NCBI GenBank assembly: GCA_027490755.1
Contig: JAIXXL010000047.1
Coordinates: 62,001-126,000, forward strand
Direction: 5' to 3'
Length of the DNA: 64,000 bases
From: Betaproteobacteria bacterium
GTDB taxonomy: Bacteria; Pseudomonadota; Gammaproteobacteria; Burkholderiales; UBA3065
The notes under the pieces were generated by a model that was not told the DNA's origin, ran no database searches, and saw nothing but the letters and a program-made list of their open reading frames with translations. The number at the start of each line of letters is the position of its first letter. The first letter of the stretch is position 1. The position numbers were made by a program, and so were the translations under genes. This document shows positions 46,425-55,306 of this stretch, piece by piece.

Positions 46425-47492
46425 TCAGCCTAAGAGCCCGACCGCCTGCACATCGGGCATAACACCCCCCTGCAGCAGCCCCGCTGCCGACAGTCGCTCG
46501 ACGCCCTGTGCAAAGGTCTGCATGCCCCATGCCTGGCCGGTCTGAATCGCGCTCTCGATCTGGCTCATTCGCGACTCGCGGATGAGATTGCGCACCGCGG
46601 GCGTGGCCACCAGCACCTCGTGTACTGCGATGCGACCCCCACCAACCTGCGGCAGGAGCCGCTGGCAGACCACCGCCGCCAGACTGGCTGCCAGAGAGGT
46701 CCGCACCAGATCGCGCTCGCCCTGCGGGAACACCCCGACGAAGCGATCGACCGCTGATGCGCTGCCGCGGGCATGCAATGTCCCCAGAACCAGGTGCCCG
46801 GTCTCGGCGGCTGCCAGCGCCAGCCGCATGGTCTCAAGGTCACGCAGCTCGCCCACCAGCAGCACGTCCGGGTCCTCGCGCAGCGCCGCGCGCAAGGCAC
46901 TGGCAAAGTCCACCGTATCCCGCCCCACCTCGCGCTGGCTCACCAACGATCGCCGAGACGTATGGATGAACTCGACCGGGTCCTCGATGGTGATCACGTG
47001 GGCCGCCCGTGAGCCGTTGATTGCATCGATCAGCGCGGCAAGCGTCGTCGACTTGCCGCTGCCGGTGGCACCGCAAACCAGCACCAGCCCCTCCTCCAGA
47101 CGGGACAGATCGTCAAACACAGCGGGTGCCGCCAGAGCCTCGAGGCTTGGGATGTGCTGCGGGATGCGCCGCAGCACCAGCGCAGGACCACGCCTCTGGC
47201 GGAAGGCGTTGACGCGGAAGCGCACCACACCCGCACCCCGCAACTCGCCTTGCCAGGCACCGTCGGCATCGCCGCTGCTGGCGAATTCGGACGCCAATTC
47301 GGGCGACAGCAGCGTCTCCAGCGCGGCGTCCATCGCCGGCCCTTCCAGCGGCGCTGCGCCAGCGACCGGGCCCAACGCCCCGTCCAGCCGCACCCGCGGC
47401 GCCTCGCCCGCCGACAGGTGCAGGTCGGAGGCACCCGCACACACGGCCGCCTCGAGCAACTGCAGTACATCCCAAGTACACTCGGCCACCAT
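46425..47492 (-). CDS. pilT: PilT-family twitching-motility ATPase
   Basis: The product is 355 aa. ASDLHLSAGEAPRVRLDG opens the PAS-like domain. Walker A is GATGSGKSTTLAALID, the Asp box is HVITIEDPVEFIH, Walker B is DPDVLLVGELRDLETMRLAL, and the His box is GTLHARGSASAVDR. AVRNLIRESRMSQIESAIQTGQ matches PilT's AIRNLIRE region. It powers type IV pilus retraction. The ATG (47490-47492) overlaps the divergent yggS ATG by two bases, so one of the starts may lie slightly inside. Confidence 0.88.
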   Translation of the reverse strand: MVAECTWDVLQLLEAAVCAGASDLHLSAGEAPRVRLDGALGPVAGAAPLEGPAMDAALETLLSPELASEFASSGDADGAWQGELRGAGVVRFRVNAFRQRRGPALVLRRIPQHIPSLEALAAPAVFDDLSRLEEGLVLVCGATGSGKSTTLAALIDAINGSRAAHVITIEDPVEFIHTSRRSLVSQREVGRDTVDFASALRAALREDPDVLLVGELRDLETMRLALAAAETGHLVLGTLHARGSASAVDRFVGVFPQGERDLVRTSLAASLAAVVCQRLLPQVGGGRIAVHEVLVATPAVRNLIRESRMSQIESAIQTGQAWGMQTFAQGVERLSAAGLLQGGVMPDVQAVGLLG

Positions 47493-48222
47493 GTCGGACA
47501 CCGCCGCCCCCCACCCCGTCGTTGCTGTACGCGCTGCGCTGGACGCCGCCGCCCGCAGTGCCGGCCGCGACCCGGCCGATATCACGCTGGTGGCCGTGTC
47601 CAAGACCTTTCCGGCCGAAGCTGTGTGTGCTGCCCACGCCGCCGGCCAGCGTCACTTCGGCGAGAACTACGTCCAGGAGGGCTGCGCCAAGATCGACGCG
47701 CTCGGCAACCTCGATGGCGCAGTCTGGCATTTCATCGGCCCGCTGCAATCGAACAAATCACGGATGGTGGCCGAGCGTTTCGACTGGGTGCACAGCGTCG
47801 ACCGCGAAAGCATCGCCCGCCGGCTATCGGAGCAGCGCCCCGCCGGCAAGCTCCCTCTGCGCGTCTGCATCCAGGTCAACGTCAGCGGCGAGGCGAGCAA
47901 GAGCGGTATCGAGCCGGATGAGGTCCTGCCCTTGGCGCAAGCTGTAGCAGCGCTGCCCAGGCTCGAACTGCGCGGGCTGATGGCGATCCCAGCCCCTGCC
48001 GATGACGCTGCCAAGCAACGCGTGCCGTTCGCGGCGCTCCGCCATTTGCGTGACCAACTCGCCAGCCAGGGCATTCATCTGCCCGACCTCTCGATGGGCA
48101 TGTCGGCCGATTACCCGGCAGCCGTCGAAGAGGGCGCCACCCTGGTGCGCATCGGCTCGGCCATCTTCGGCGCCCGTCAGGCGCGCCTCGCGGCAACGAG
48201 CGGCAGCGAGGCCCCAGCGTGA
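47491..48222 (+). CDS. yggS: YggS/PLPBP pyridoxal-phosphate homeostasis protein
   Basis: The product is 243 aa in the alanine-racemase-like barrel fold. The PLP lysine is in ITLVAVSKTFPAEAV, then HFGENYVQEGCAKIDAL, WHFIGPLQSNKSR, LELRGLMAIPAP and LSMGMSADYPAAVEEGATLVRIGSAIFGAR. It buffers PLP in the cytoplasm. No clear ribosome binding site precedes the ATG. It overlaps proC by GTGA. Confidence 0.95.
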   Translation: MSDTAAPHPVVAVRAALDAAARSAGRDPADITLVAVSKTFPAEAVCAAHAAGQRHFGENYVQEGCAKIDALGNLDGAVWHFIGPLQSNKSRMVAERFDWVHSVDRESIARRLSEQRPAGKLPLRVCIQVNVSGEASKSGIEPDEVLPLAQAVAALPRLELRGLMAIPAPADDAAKQRVPFAALRHLRDQLASQGIHLPDLSMGMSADYPAAVEEGATLVRIGSAIFGARQARLAATSGSEAPA

Positions 48223-49046
48223 GCGGCGACACGGTGATCCGCTTCATCGGCGGCGGCAATATGGCCTCGGCGCTGGTTGGCGGCCTCCTGCGCACCGGCC
48301 GGCCGGCCGCTGCTGTCCAGGTGGTCGAGCCGGATGCCGCCGCGCGCGAGCGCCTGTCTCGCGAGTTCGGCGTCGATGCGCGTGCTGATACCGCTGGCAT
48401 GGCGCCCTGCAAGGTCGCCGTGCTTGCAGTCAAACCGCAGATGCTGCGCGAGGTGGCGCACGCGCATGCCGCATCGCTGGCCGATGCGCTGGTGGTCTCG
48501 GTGGCGGCGGGGATCCGCCTCGCCGACCTGTCGCGCTGGCTCGGCGGCCATCGCCGCATCGTGCGCGCCATGCCCAATACGCCGGCACTGGTTGGCGAGG
48601 GCGTGACAGGTCTGGCCGCCAGCCCCGGCCTGTCCCAAGGCGACCGCACTGCCGCACAGACGCTGTTCGACGCCGTGGGCAGCTCACTATGGGTGGACGG
48701 CGATGCCGGCATCGATCTGGTCACGGCCATCAGCGGCAGCGGGCCCGCCTACATGATGCTGATGGTTGAGGCACTCACCAGTGTCGGCGTCACCCAGGGC
48801 CTCGACGCGACACGGGCGCAGCAACTGGCACTCGACACCATGGCCGGTGCGGTGGCGCTGATGCGCTCCTCTACAGAGACACCCGCCACACTCCGCGCGC
48901 GGGTCACCTCCCCCGGCGGCACCACCGAACGCGGTATCGCAGCGCTACAAGGCGGTGACTTCGAGGCACTGGTCTCGGCCGCAGTCACAGCCGCCCGCGC
49001 ACGCGCCACGGAGCTCGGCGACATCCTCGGCAAGGACCCGGCATGA
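48219..49046 (+). CDS. proC: Pyrroline-5-carboxylate reductase
   Basis: The product is 275 aa from a GTG coupled to the yggS stop. The Rossmann motif is RFIGGGNMASALVGGLL. MPNTPALVGEGVTGL and the C-terminal AISGSGPAYMMLMVEALTSVGVTQGL and RVTSPGGTTERGIAALQ are ProC signatures. It makes proline from pyrroline-5-carboxylate with NAD(P)H. It overlaps yggT by ATGA. Confidence 0.96.
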   Translation: MSGDTVIRFIGGGNMASALVGGLLRTGRPAAAVQVVEPDAAARERLSREFGVDARADTAGMAPCKVAVLAVKPQMLREVAHAHAASLADALVVSVAAGIRLADLSRWLGGHRRIVRAMPNTPALVGEGVTGLAASPGLSQGDRTAAQTLFDAVGSSLWVDGDAGIDLVTAISGSGPAYMMLMVEALTSVGVTQGLDATRAQQLALDTMAGAVALMRSSTETPATLRARVTSPGGTTERGIAALQGGDFEALVSAAVTAARARATELGDILGKDPA

Positions 49047-49600
49047 CGACACAACTCGCGCTGTTCCTGGTCAACAACCTCATCAGCCTGTTCGCCACCG
49101 CACTCATGCTGCGCTTCATGCTGCACTGGGTGCGCGCGCCCTTCAGCAACCCGTTGGGGCACATGCTGCGCACGCTCACCGACTGGCTGGTGCTGCCTCT
49201 GCGCAGGCTGCTCCCGGCCGGCCGCGGCGACCTTGGCCTGCTGCTCGTGGTCTGGCTGCTCTTGGTCGGCAAGGTGTGGATCACCGGCCTGCTCACCATC
49301 CCCGTCTACACACCGCTGGCGCTCGTCGCCATCGGAGTTTTCGGTGTGCTGGAACTGTGGGTGCAGGTGCTGTGGGTGGCCATCGTCGCCATGGCGATCC
49401 TCAGCTGGGTGGCGCCGCGCAACGACATCATGCCGATGCTTCAGATGCTCTGCGACCCCCTACTAGCGCCCATCCGTCGCATCTTGCCGGCCACTGGTGG
49501 CCTTGACTTGTCGCCTCTGGTTGCCTTGCTGCTGGGTCAGGCACTGCTCACCATCGTGCTGCCAACACTCGAGCACAACCTACTGCGCACGCTGCTCTAG
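49043..49600 (+). CDS. YggT family integral membrane protein
   Basis: The product is 185 aa with two YGGT repeats, each with two membrane helices. The first covers LFLVNNLISLFATALMLRFMLHWVRAPFSNPLGHMLRTLTDWLVLPLRRLLPAGRG-type text; the second covers AILSWVAPRNDIMPMLQMLCDPLLAPIRRILPATGGLDLSPLVALLL. The family is linked to osmotic stress and cell division, but its function is unclear. It ends 13 bp from the convergent cyclase gene. Confidence 0.92.
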   Translation: MTTQLALFLVNNLISLFATALMLRFMLHWVRAPFSNPLGHMLRTLTDWLVLPLRRLLPAGRGDLGLLLVVWLLLVGKVWITGLLTIPVYTPLALVAIGVFGVLELWVQVLWVAIVAMAILSWVAPRNDIMPMLQMLCDPLLAPIRRILPATGGLDLSPLVALLLGQALLTIVLPTLEHNLLRTLL

Positions 49601-49613
49601 TGGCCGCTGGCGG

Positions 49614-51950
49614 CTACTTGTCGGTCATCACCCAGACACCATCCCACTCGCCCTCAGGCGGGCTCGCCTTCAGCAGTTCGCACCGGCCGATGTAGGTCTT
49701 GCTGAGTTTGTCTTGCGGGTTATAGCTCAGCGCCCGCTCAAACGCGGCGATGGCATCGTCCCACTTGCCAGCGCGGTAGCGCGCCAGTCCTTCGGTGAAG
49801 TTGCCCAGCACGTCCATCATGTTGGGGAAGCTCTCCGGCGTGTGGTAGTCGAGCACCTCGTAGATGCTGACCGGCTTGGTCTTGCCCTTGACCACCACCA
49901 GATCGACCTCGCGCATGCGGTAGATGCCGCGCAGCTTGGCCTGCGTGAACTCCGAAATGAGGATCTTCGCCGAATACTGCTTGCAGGCTGATTCCAGGCG
50001 CGCTGCCAGATTCACACCGTCGCCGATCACGGTGAAGTCCATGCGCTTCTTCGAGCCGATGTTGCCGCTCACCACCATGTCGGTGTTAAGGCCTATGCCG
50101 ATGTGCACCGGCAGCTTGCCCTCGGCCTCGCGTACGACGTTCCACTCGTTGAGTTCGCGGATCATCGCCACCGAGGCGCGCACCGCTCGGTCCTCGTCAT
50201 CGTCGTGTGCCAGCGGGATGCCGAAGCCGGCCATGATGGCGTCACCGATGAACTTGTCGAGCATGCCGCCTTCGCGGGTGATGCAGTCGACCATGATCTC
50301 GAAGTACTCGTTGAGCAGGGTCACCGTGGCCTGTGGGCCAAGCGTCTCGGTCAGCGTCGTGAAGCCGCGGATGTCCGAGAACAACAGCGTCGCGACCACG
50401 CTCTGGCCACCCATCGCCTCGCCACCCTTGGCCATCAGCTGGTCGGCGATGGCCGGATCGACATAGCGCGACATGGTCGACTTCATCCGCTTCTCGGACG
50501 AGATGTCTTCGAACATCACCATGGTGCCCAGGTGGCCGCCCTCGACATTGGTGAGGGGCAGAATGGTGGTGTTCAGCGACACCGACTCGCCGTCGATCAC
50601 CATCTCGGCATCCATAGTGATGTCGGGCTCCGACTCGGCGGTGAGCTTGCGTGCCTTCTCCACCACCCAGGCGTTGGCGTCGCAGAACAGCACCTCGGCC
50701 TGACGGCCGATGATGTCGCCAATACGCTTCTTGAGGATCTTCGCGCCGGCGCTGTTGCAGGTGACCACTTTCTCGGTCTCGTCGAGCGTGATCACACCGT
50801 TGCTCATCGATTCGAGCATCGACTCGTTGTAGTTCTTCATGTTCTGCACGTCGGCGAACAGGCTGGCGTTCTCCAGCGAGATGGCGATCTGTGCGGTGAA
50901 GGCTTTCAGACGTGACTCGTCCTCGGAGGTGAAGATGCCATTCTTCTTGTTCAGCACCTGGGTGACGCCGATCACCTTGCCCTTCTGGTTGATGATCGGC
51001 ACGCACAGGATGCTACGGGTGAAGAAACCCGACTTCTTGTCAAAAGCCGGGTTGAATCGCAGGTCGGCATAGGCGTGCGGGATGTTGATGGTCTTGCCAC
51101 TGCTGAACACCGCTCCGGCAATGCCCGCCGTGTTGGGTAGGCGAATCTGTAACGAGCCCAGACCCTGCCCCACCTGTGACCACAGCGTCTGTGTCTTCTC
51201 GTCATTGAGGAACAGCGTGCTGCGCTCGGCGTTGAGCATGCGCGTTGCCTCGGTCATGACCTTCTGCAGCAGCGAGTCGATCTTGATGTCGGACGTGAGG
51301 TCGCTCACCACCTCCAGGAACTCCATCTCCTGCTCGCGGATGCGCTTCATCCGCTCAACCAGCGCCATGCTCTCCAAACCTAGCGCGCCCTGAGTGGTGA
51401 TGGCGGCAAACAGCTCCTGGTCCTGCTTGGTGAACTTGCCGGTACGTTTGTTCAGGGCCTGCGCCACGCCGATCAGGTCACCCTTGGCGTTGCGAATGGG
51501 CACGCAAAGGACGCTCTGTGTCTTGTAGCCGGTGCGCTTGTCGACGGAGGCGTCGAAACGCTTGTCCTTGTAGGCGTCGTGGATGATCGCCGGCTCACCG
51601 TTCTGGTAGACCCAGCCAGCGATGCCGCGATCATTCATCAGACGGATCTCCTGGCTCAGGTTGCCCTGCGCCACGCGGCTGTAGAGCTCGTTGGTCGCCG
51701 GATCGTTGAGGAACAGCGTGCTGCGCTCGGCCTGAAGCTGCTCGGTGCTGACCTCGACCAACAACCTCAGGATCTCGTCGAGCGAGTCCATCGCCGCGAC
51801 CTTCTCCGAGATCGATAACAGCAGACGCAGGAGGTTCTCCTGCCAGGTCTTGCCAACCATCGCCACTGAATAGGCAGAGGCTTGCGCCGCCCTCGCGCTG
51901 GCAGCTCTGCTGCGGGCGACAGTGGTGCCGGTGGTCTTCGTCGTCGTCAT
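49614..51950 (-). CDS. Class III adenylate cyclase with two GAF domains and a PAS domain
   Basis: The product is 778 aa. GAF1 (about residues 45-195, VLCVPIRNAKGDLIGVAQALNKR) and GAF2 (about 215-370, SILCVPIINQKGKVIGVTQVLNKK) precede a PAS domain (about 385-490) and a cyclase domain (about 525-690). Metal-binding Asp residues lie in LLFSDIRGFTTLTE and FIGDAIMAGFG. Lys in GGMLDKFIGD and Asp/Thr in MDFTVIGDGVNLAARLE favour ATP as substrate. A TPR-like tail (YRAGKWDDAIAAFERALSYNPQDKLSKTYIGRC) ends it. The start overlaps the coiled-coil gene (ATGA). The GAF ligands may be cyclic nucleotides. Confidence 0.92.
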   Translation of the reverse strand: MTTTKTTGTTVARSRAASARAAQASAYSVAMVGKTWQENLLRLLLSISEKVAAMDSLDEILRLLVEVSTEQLQAERSTLFLNDPATNELYSRVAQGNLSQEIRLMNDRGIAGWVYQNGEPAIIHDAYKDKRFDASVDKRTGYKTQSVLCVPIRNAKGDLIGVAQALNKRTGKFTKQDQELFAAITTQGALGLESMALVERMKRIREQEMEFLEVVSDLTSDIKIDSLLQKVMTEATRMLNAERSTLFLNDEKTQTLWSQVGQGLGSLQIRLPNTAGIAGAVFSSGKTINIPHAYADLRFNPAFDKKSGFFTRSILCVPIINQKGKVIGVTQVLNKKNGIFTSEDESRLKAFTAQIAISLENASLFADVQNMKNYNESMLESMSNGVITLDETEKVVTCNSAGAKILKKRIGDIIGRQAEVLFCDANAWVVEKARKLTAESEPDITMDAEMVIDGESVSLNTTILPLTNVEGGHLGTMVMFEDISSEKRMKSTMSRYVDPAIADQLMAKGGEAMGGQSVVATLLFSDIRGFTTLTETLGPQATVTLLNEYFEIMVDCITREGGMLDKFIGDAIMAGFGIPLAHDDDEDRAVRASVAMIRELNEWNVVREAEGKLPVHIGIGLNTDMVVSGNIGSKKRMDFTVIGDGVNLAARLESACKQYSAKILISEFTQAKLRGIYRMREVDLVVVKGKTKPVSIYEVLDYHTPESFPNMMDVLGNFTEGLARYRAGKWDDAIAAFERALSYNPQDKLSKTYIGRCELLKASPPEGEWDGVWVMTDK

Positions 51951-52402
51951 TTGCGCAGCTGCTCGATGGTGTCGCGCATGGCCTGCACGGTGGCTCGCAA
52001 CTGCGCGTTCTCGCCCTCGATGCGCTGGATCGCGGACTGCACGAGATGTTCTCGCTCGGCACGCTCGGCGTCCAACTTGTCGCGCATAGACTGGGCCAGC
52101 TCGCGCATCTGCTTGAGCTCTGCCGAATAGCGCTGGGTGGTCGTCTGAACCGCCTCTTCGATGGCACGCTGAGAGGCATCCAACGCAGTACGCATGGTCT
52201 GCACGGTGGCGCGCAACTGCCGCATCTCGTCGGCCTGGGCAGCGACCGCTACCTGAACATTGGCTTCCTCGTGGCGACGCTGAGTGTCCAAGGTGTCGCG
52301 CATGGCGGCCACCGTCGCCCTCAGTTGAGCGACCTCGCGGTCATGCCGGAGCTGTAGTTCTTCGAACGACACCGGCGTGTCGGGCGCAACGCTGGTAGAC
52401 AC
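51947..52402 (-). CDS. Coiled-coil protein of exact 36-residue repeats, co-translated with the adenylate cyclase
   Basis: The product is 151 aa, almost entirely helical. Residues 25-60, 61-96 and 97-132 are three aligned 36-residue units, and 133-151 begin a fourth. Each opens with a xQLRATVxxMRDxLD-type block. 36 residues is close to ten helical turns, so the units should stack in register as a rod. There is no signal or membrane segment. Its stop overlaps the cyclase start, so the two are very probably made together and may interact. No family is recognised. Confidence 0.82.
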   Translation of the reverse strand: MSTSVAPDTPVSFEELQLRHDREVAQLRATVAAMRDTLDTQRRHEEANVQVAVAAQADEMRQLRATVQTMRTALDASQRAIEEAVQTTTQRYSAELKQMRELAQSMRDKLDAERAEREHLVQSAIQRIEGENAQLRATVQAMRDTIEQLRK

Positions 52403-52526
52403 TTGGGTCCTGGTGGAGGCGCGTAGGAGCTAAAGATATCCGTTCGATGCTTGCATTCGCAAGGCTTGCCCCAATTTCTCTGGCACTGCCGTGAACTTTT
52501 ACACAAATCCCTTTTCTGGAGTCGCC

Positions 52527-53621
52527 ATGAACACCCCGAACCCCACCCTCTTTTCGCAATTGCCACTCGGCACGCTGACCCTGCCCAACCGCATCGTCAT
52601 GGCACCGCTCACGCGCTGCCGTGCCGACGCCGGCAACGTCCCAGGACCGCTCGCCCCGCTGTATTACGCGCAGCGTGCCAGCGCCGGCTTGATCATCTCC
52701 GAGGCCACCCAGATCTCGCAGGCGGGTCAGGGTTACCCGGCCACACCCGGGATCCACAGCGATGCACAGGAGGCAGGCTGGCGCGCAGTGACCAGTGCCG
52801 TCCATGCCGCCGGCGGGCGGATGTTCCTTCAGCTGTGGCACGTCGGCCGCGTCTCGCACCAGGAGTTCCAGCCCGGTGGTGAGCTGCCGGTGGCGCCCTC
52901 AGCGATCGCCGCCGCTGGTCAGTCGATGACGCGCTTCGGCGCTCAGGACCATCCGGTTCCGCGCGCGCTCGAGGCTGCGGAGATGCCAAGCCTTGTCGAG
53001 GACTATGCGGCAGCCGCGCGGCGCGCGCTGGCAGCCGGCTTTGACGGCGTCGAGGTGCACGCTGCCAACGGCTATCTGCTCGACCAGTTCCTGCGCGACG
53101 CGTCCAACCATCGCGGCGACGCCTACGGCGGCAGTATCGCCAACCGCATGCGCCTGCTGGATGAGGTGATCAGTGCCGTTACGGCCGTCGCCGGGGCCGA
53201 TCGTGTCGGCGTGCGCATCTCACCCGAGAACACCTTCAACGATATCGACGACAGCGACCCGCAGGCGCTGTTCCAAGCCGTTGCCACCATGCTGCGCGGC
53301 CGCGTGGCCTATCTGCACGTGGTCGAGGGCGAGGATCGCAAGGCGACAGGCTCTCCGCGGGTCGACTACGGCTCACTGCGCACGGCGTTCGGAGGTACCT
53401 ACCTGGCCTGCTGCAACTACACGCCAGAACGCGCCGCCGCCGCAGTGGCGGCCGGGGACGCCGACCTGGTGGCCTTTGGCCGGGCCTACATCGGCAATCC
53501 GGATCTGGTCACGCGGCTGCAGTTGGGCATACCGCTGGTGCGCAGCGAAGCCAAGACCTGGTACGGCGGCAAGCACGCCGGCTACACCGACTACCCGCTG
53601 GCCAGCACGCTGTCTGCCTGA
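52527..53621 (+). CDS. Old yellow enzyme family NADH:flavin oxidoreductase (NemA-like)
   Basis: The product is 364 aa in the TIM-barrel OYE family. LFSQLPLGTLTLPNRIVMAPLTRCRA, QLWHVGRVSH, the His/Asn substrate pair and Tyr in VHAANGYLLDQFLRD, and SNHRGDAYGGSIANRMRLLDEV are all conserved, as is DLVAFGRAYIGNPDLV for phosphate binding. It reduces activated alkenes or nitro compounds using FMN. ATG at 52527 follows TCTGGAG. It ends 10 bp from convergent pufC. Confidence 0.94.
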   Translation: MNTPNPTLFSQLPLGTLTLPNRIVMAPLTRCRADAGNVPGPLAPLYYAQRASAGLIISEATQISQAGQGYPATPGIHSDAQEAGWRAVTSAVHAAGGRMFLQLWHVGRVSHQEFQPGGELPVAPSAIAAAGQSMTRFGAQDHPVPRALEAAEMPSLVEDYAAAARRALAAGFDGVEVHAANGYLLDQFLRDASNHRGDAYGGSIANRMRLLDEVISAVTAVAGADRVGVRISPENTFNDIDDSDPQALFQAVATMLRGRVAYLHVVEGEDRKATGSPRVDYGSLRTAFGGTYLACCNYTPERAAAAVAAGDADLVAFGRAYIGNPDLVTRLQLGIPLVRSEAKTWYGGKHAGYTDYPLASTLSA

Positions 53622-53631
53622 GTAGCCGCAA

Positions 53632-54780
53632 CTACTCTTCTTCGGCTGGAACCGGCTCCGGCGCGTAACCGGTCTCCCAGTCCGGGAGACCGACCTTGAC
53701 CAGCGCCGGGTCAGGGCCCGGATGGTCCAGCGGCAGTGTGCGCACCTCGTTGCTGGTGTCCACCCCGCCACGGCGCCAGAACTCGGGCCAGTCACCCTTC
53801 ATGGTGACGCCGTAGAGCGGCTTGTAGGTCCCCTTGTGACAGGTGGCGCAGGCCACCTTCGGGCCATCGCCCTCGGGGCTGAGGCGGTATTCGGGGAACA
53901 GCACCTTGAGCGGCATCAGGTAATTGACGTTGATGCTGCGGACCATGCGCAGCCCATACCAAGCGGTGATGCGCTGTGGCGAACTCTGCTCCCAGCGGGC
54001 CAACGCCCGCGTGTTGTGGCAGTAGTCGCAGTTCACGCCGAGCGACTTGGCCATATAGATCATCAGCCCATAGGTGTGCTCAGCCTTCTTCACCGATGTC
54101 GGATTTGACCCGGCAAGCGCTCTCGTACCCTGCACGCGGATGCTGCCCGGGTCGGCCGACATGAGATAGGTGGTGAGTGGGTCGTTGGGCAAGGATGAGT
54201 TGCCGACCGTTGCCACACCAGCCTGGTCCTGACCATCGCGGTTGCCCAGCATGCGTACCTGCTGGACCGGTCGCGAGAACCAGTCGCCGCTGGGTACCGC
54301 TTGGCCGCGGTGGCAGGTCCAGCAGGTCACACCCGTTGAGCCGACGTGTTGCGTCCATTCGTTGTTGATGGTGCGCGTCATCTGCAGCATCCGTCGCGCC
54401 ACGACCTTGGTGTACTTCTCGTCCGAGGCCATGTTCTTGGTGTTGTGGCAGTAGACGCAACCCTCTTCGGGTGCCACCCAAGTCACGAATGCCGCCATCA
54501 CACGCGACAACTCGTTGACGCTTAGATCCTTGAGTACCTGAATATTCTTGTAGCGCTCGGTGATGGTGGGCTGGCCGATGATCGGCGGGTCGGCTGGGTC
54601 TTCCGCCTCGGGGATCACGTTGAGCGGCTTGAGCGACTCGACGGCCTTGGGCTTGTACATCACCACCATGCCGGTGCCGCGGAACCCTCGCTGAATCGGC
54701 TCGGTAGAGTCGGTCAGCATGTAGGCGACGAACAGCACGCCGGCGAATGCAGCCGCGATGGCGGCAAAGATCCGAATCAT
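53632..54780 (-). CDS. pufC: PufC-type tetraheme cytochrome c (photosynthetic reaction-centre cytochrome subunit)
   Basis: The product is 382 aa. An uncleaved N-terminal helix (residues 1-22) anchors it to the membrane; there is no lipobox Cys. Four CxxCH sites are at 108-112, 153-157, 251-255 and 311-315. QRGFRGTGMVVMY, ERYKNIQVLKDLSVNELSRVMAAFVTWVAPEEGCVYCH and methionine ligands before each heme match PufC. In phototrophs it receives electrons from HiPIP or c2 and re-reduces the special pair. No pufL or pufM is in the window, and the gene sits beside HiPIP and a sox-like set. ATG at 54780 follows GGAGGGGGAG. Confidence 0.92.
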   Translation of the reverse strand: MIRIFAAIAAAFAGVLFVAYMLTDSTEPIQRGFRGTGMVVMYKPKAVESLKPLNVIPEAEDPADPPIIGQPTITERYKNIQVLKDLSVNELSRVMAAFVTWVAPEEGCVYCHNTKNMASDEKYTKVVARRMLQMTRTINNEWTQHVGSTGVTCWTCHRGQAVPSGDWFSRPVQQVRMLGNRDGQDQAGVATVGNSSLPNDPLTTYLMSADPGSIRVQGTRALAGSNPTSVKKAEHTYGLMIYMAKSLGVNCDYCHNTRALARWEQSSPQRITAWYGLRMVRSINVNYLMPLKVLFPEYRLSPEGDGPKVACATCHKGTYKPLYGVTMKGDWPEFWRRGGVDTSNEVRTLPLDHPGPDPALVKVGLPDWETGYAPEPVPAEEE

Positions 54781-54897
54781 CGCTCCCCCTCCCGCCAGCC
54801 GCAAAACCGTCCGGCGTTATCAACTCCGGCCCACAAGGTCCAGATGTCTATCTATTGTGACGCTTTTTTATGTCTAGTAAACATTACATTTGAATCC

Positions 54898-54924
54898 GAA
54901 AAAAAGGGCTTCATGTCGAAGCCC
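54898..54924 (-). terminator. Rho-independent terminator after the HiPIP gene
   Basis: On the minus strand GGGCTTC (54924-54918) pairs with GAAGCCC (54912-54906), followed by a run of seven or more T. It separates the HiPIP transcript from pufC, which must have its own promoter in the AT-rich 54800-54900 stretch. Confidence 0.9.
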
Positions 54925-54955
54925 CCGGAGAGAAACCTTTTACCGCTGACGCCGA

Positions 54956-55273
54956 TCAGGCGTTCTTCACGGCCTTGAAGTTCTTGCACCAGCCCCCAGC
55001 CGGTGTGTAGCGCTCAAAGAACGAGCACTCACCGTACTCGTCGCTCGCCTTACCGCCCCACAGCTGGCACTTGCTGCACTGCTGCTCGGCGGTCCAGCGC
55101 TTGTACTTGGCCTTGTCGACTTCACCGGAATTCAGCTTGAAACCCATCGACTTGGCATAGGGATCCGATTCCGAGAGCTTCTCGTTGGTCGCCCGAGCGA
55201 CCTGCGGCAGCATGCTTGCGGCGGCAACGCCGGCCACTGCCTTGATGATGAATGTTCTACGGGACTGCTTCAT
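54956..55273 (-). CDS. High-potential iron-sulfur protein (HiPIP)
   Basis: The product is 105 aa. A Tat signal (QSRRTFIIKAVAGVAAASMLPQVARA) is followed by the HiPIP core with [4Fe-4S] ligands Cys66, Cys69, Cys83 and Cys96 (QQCSKCQLW, GECSFFER, GGWCKNF). HiPIPs are soluble periplasmic carriers that donate electrons to PufC or to oxidases. Gene order puts it between the DUF1566 gene and pufC. A ribosome binding site (AGGAGCA) precedes the ATG. Confidence 0.95.
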   Translation of the reverse strand: MKQSRRTFIIKAVAGVAAASMLPQVARATNEKLSESDPYAKSMGFKLNSGEVDKAKYKRWTAEQQCSKCQLWGGKASDEYGECSFFERYTPAGGWCKNFKAVKNA

Positions 55274-55306
55274 GACGTGCTCCTGATAGTTCCAAAAAAT
55301 GTTCGC

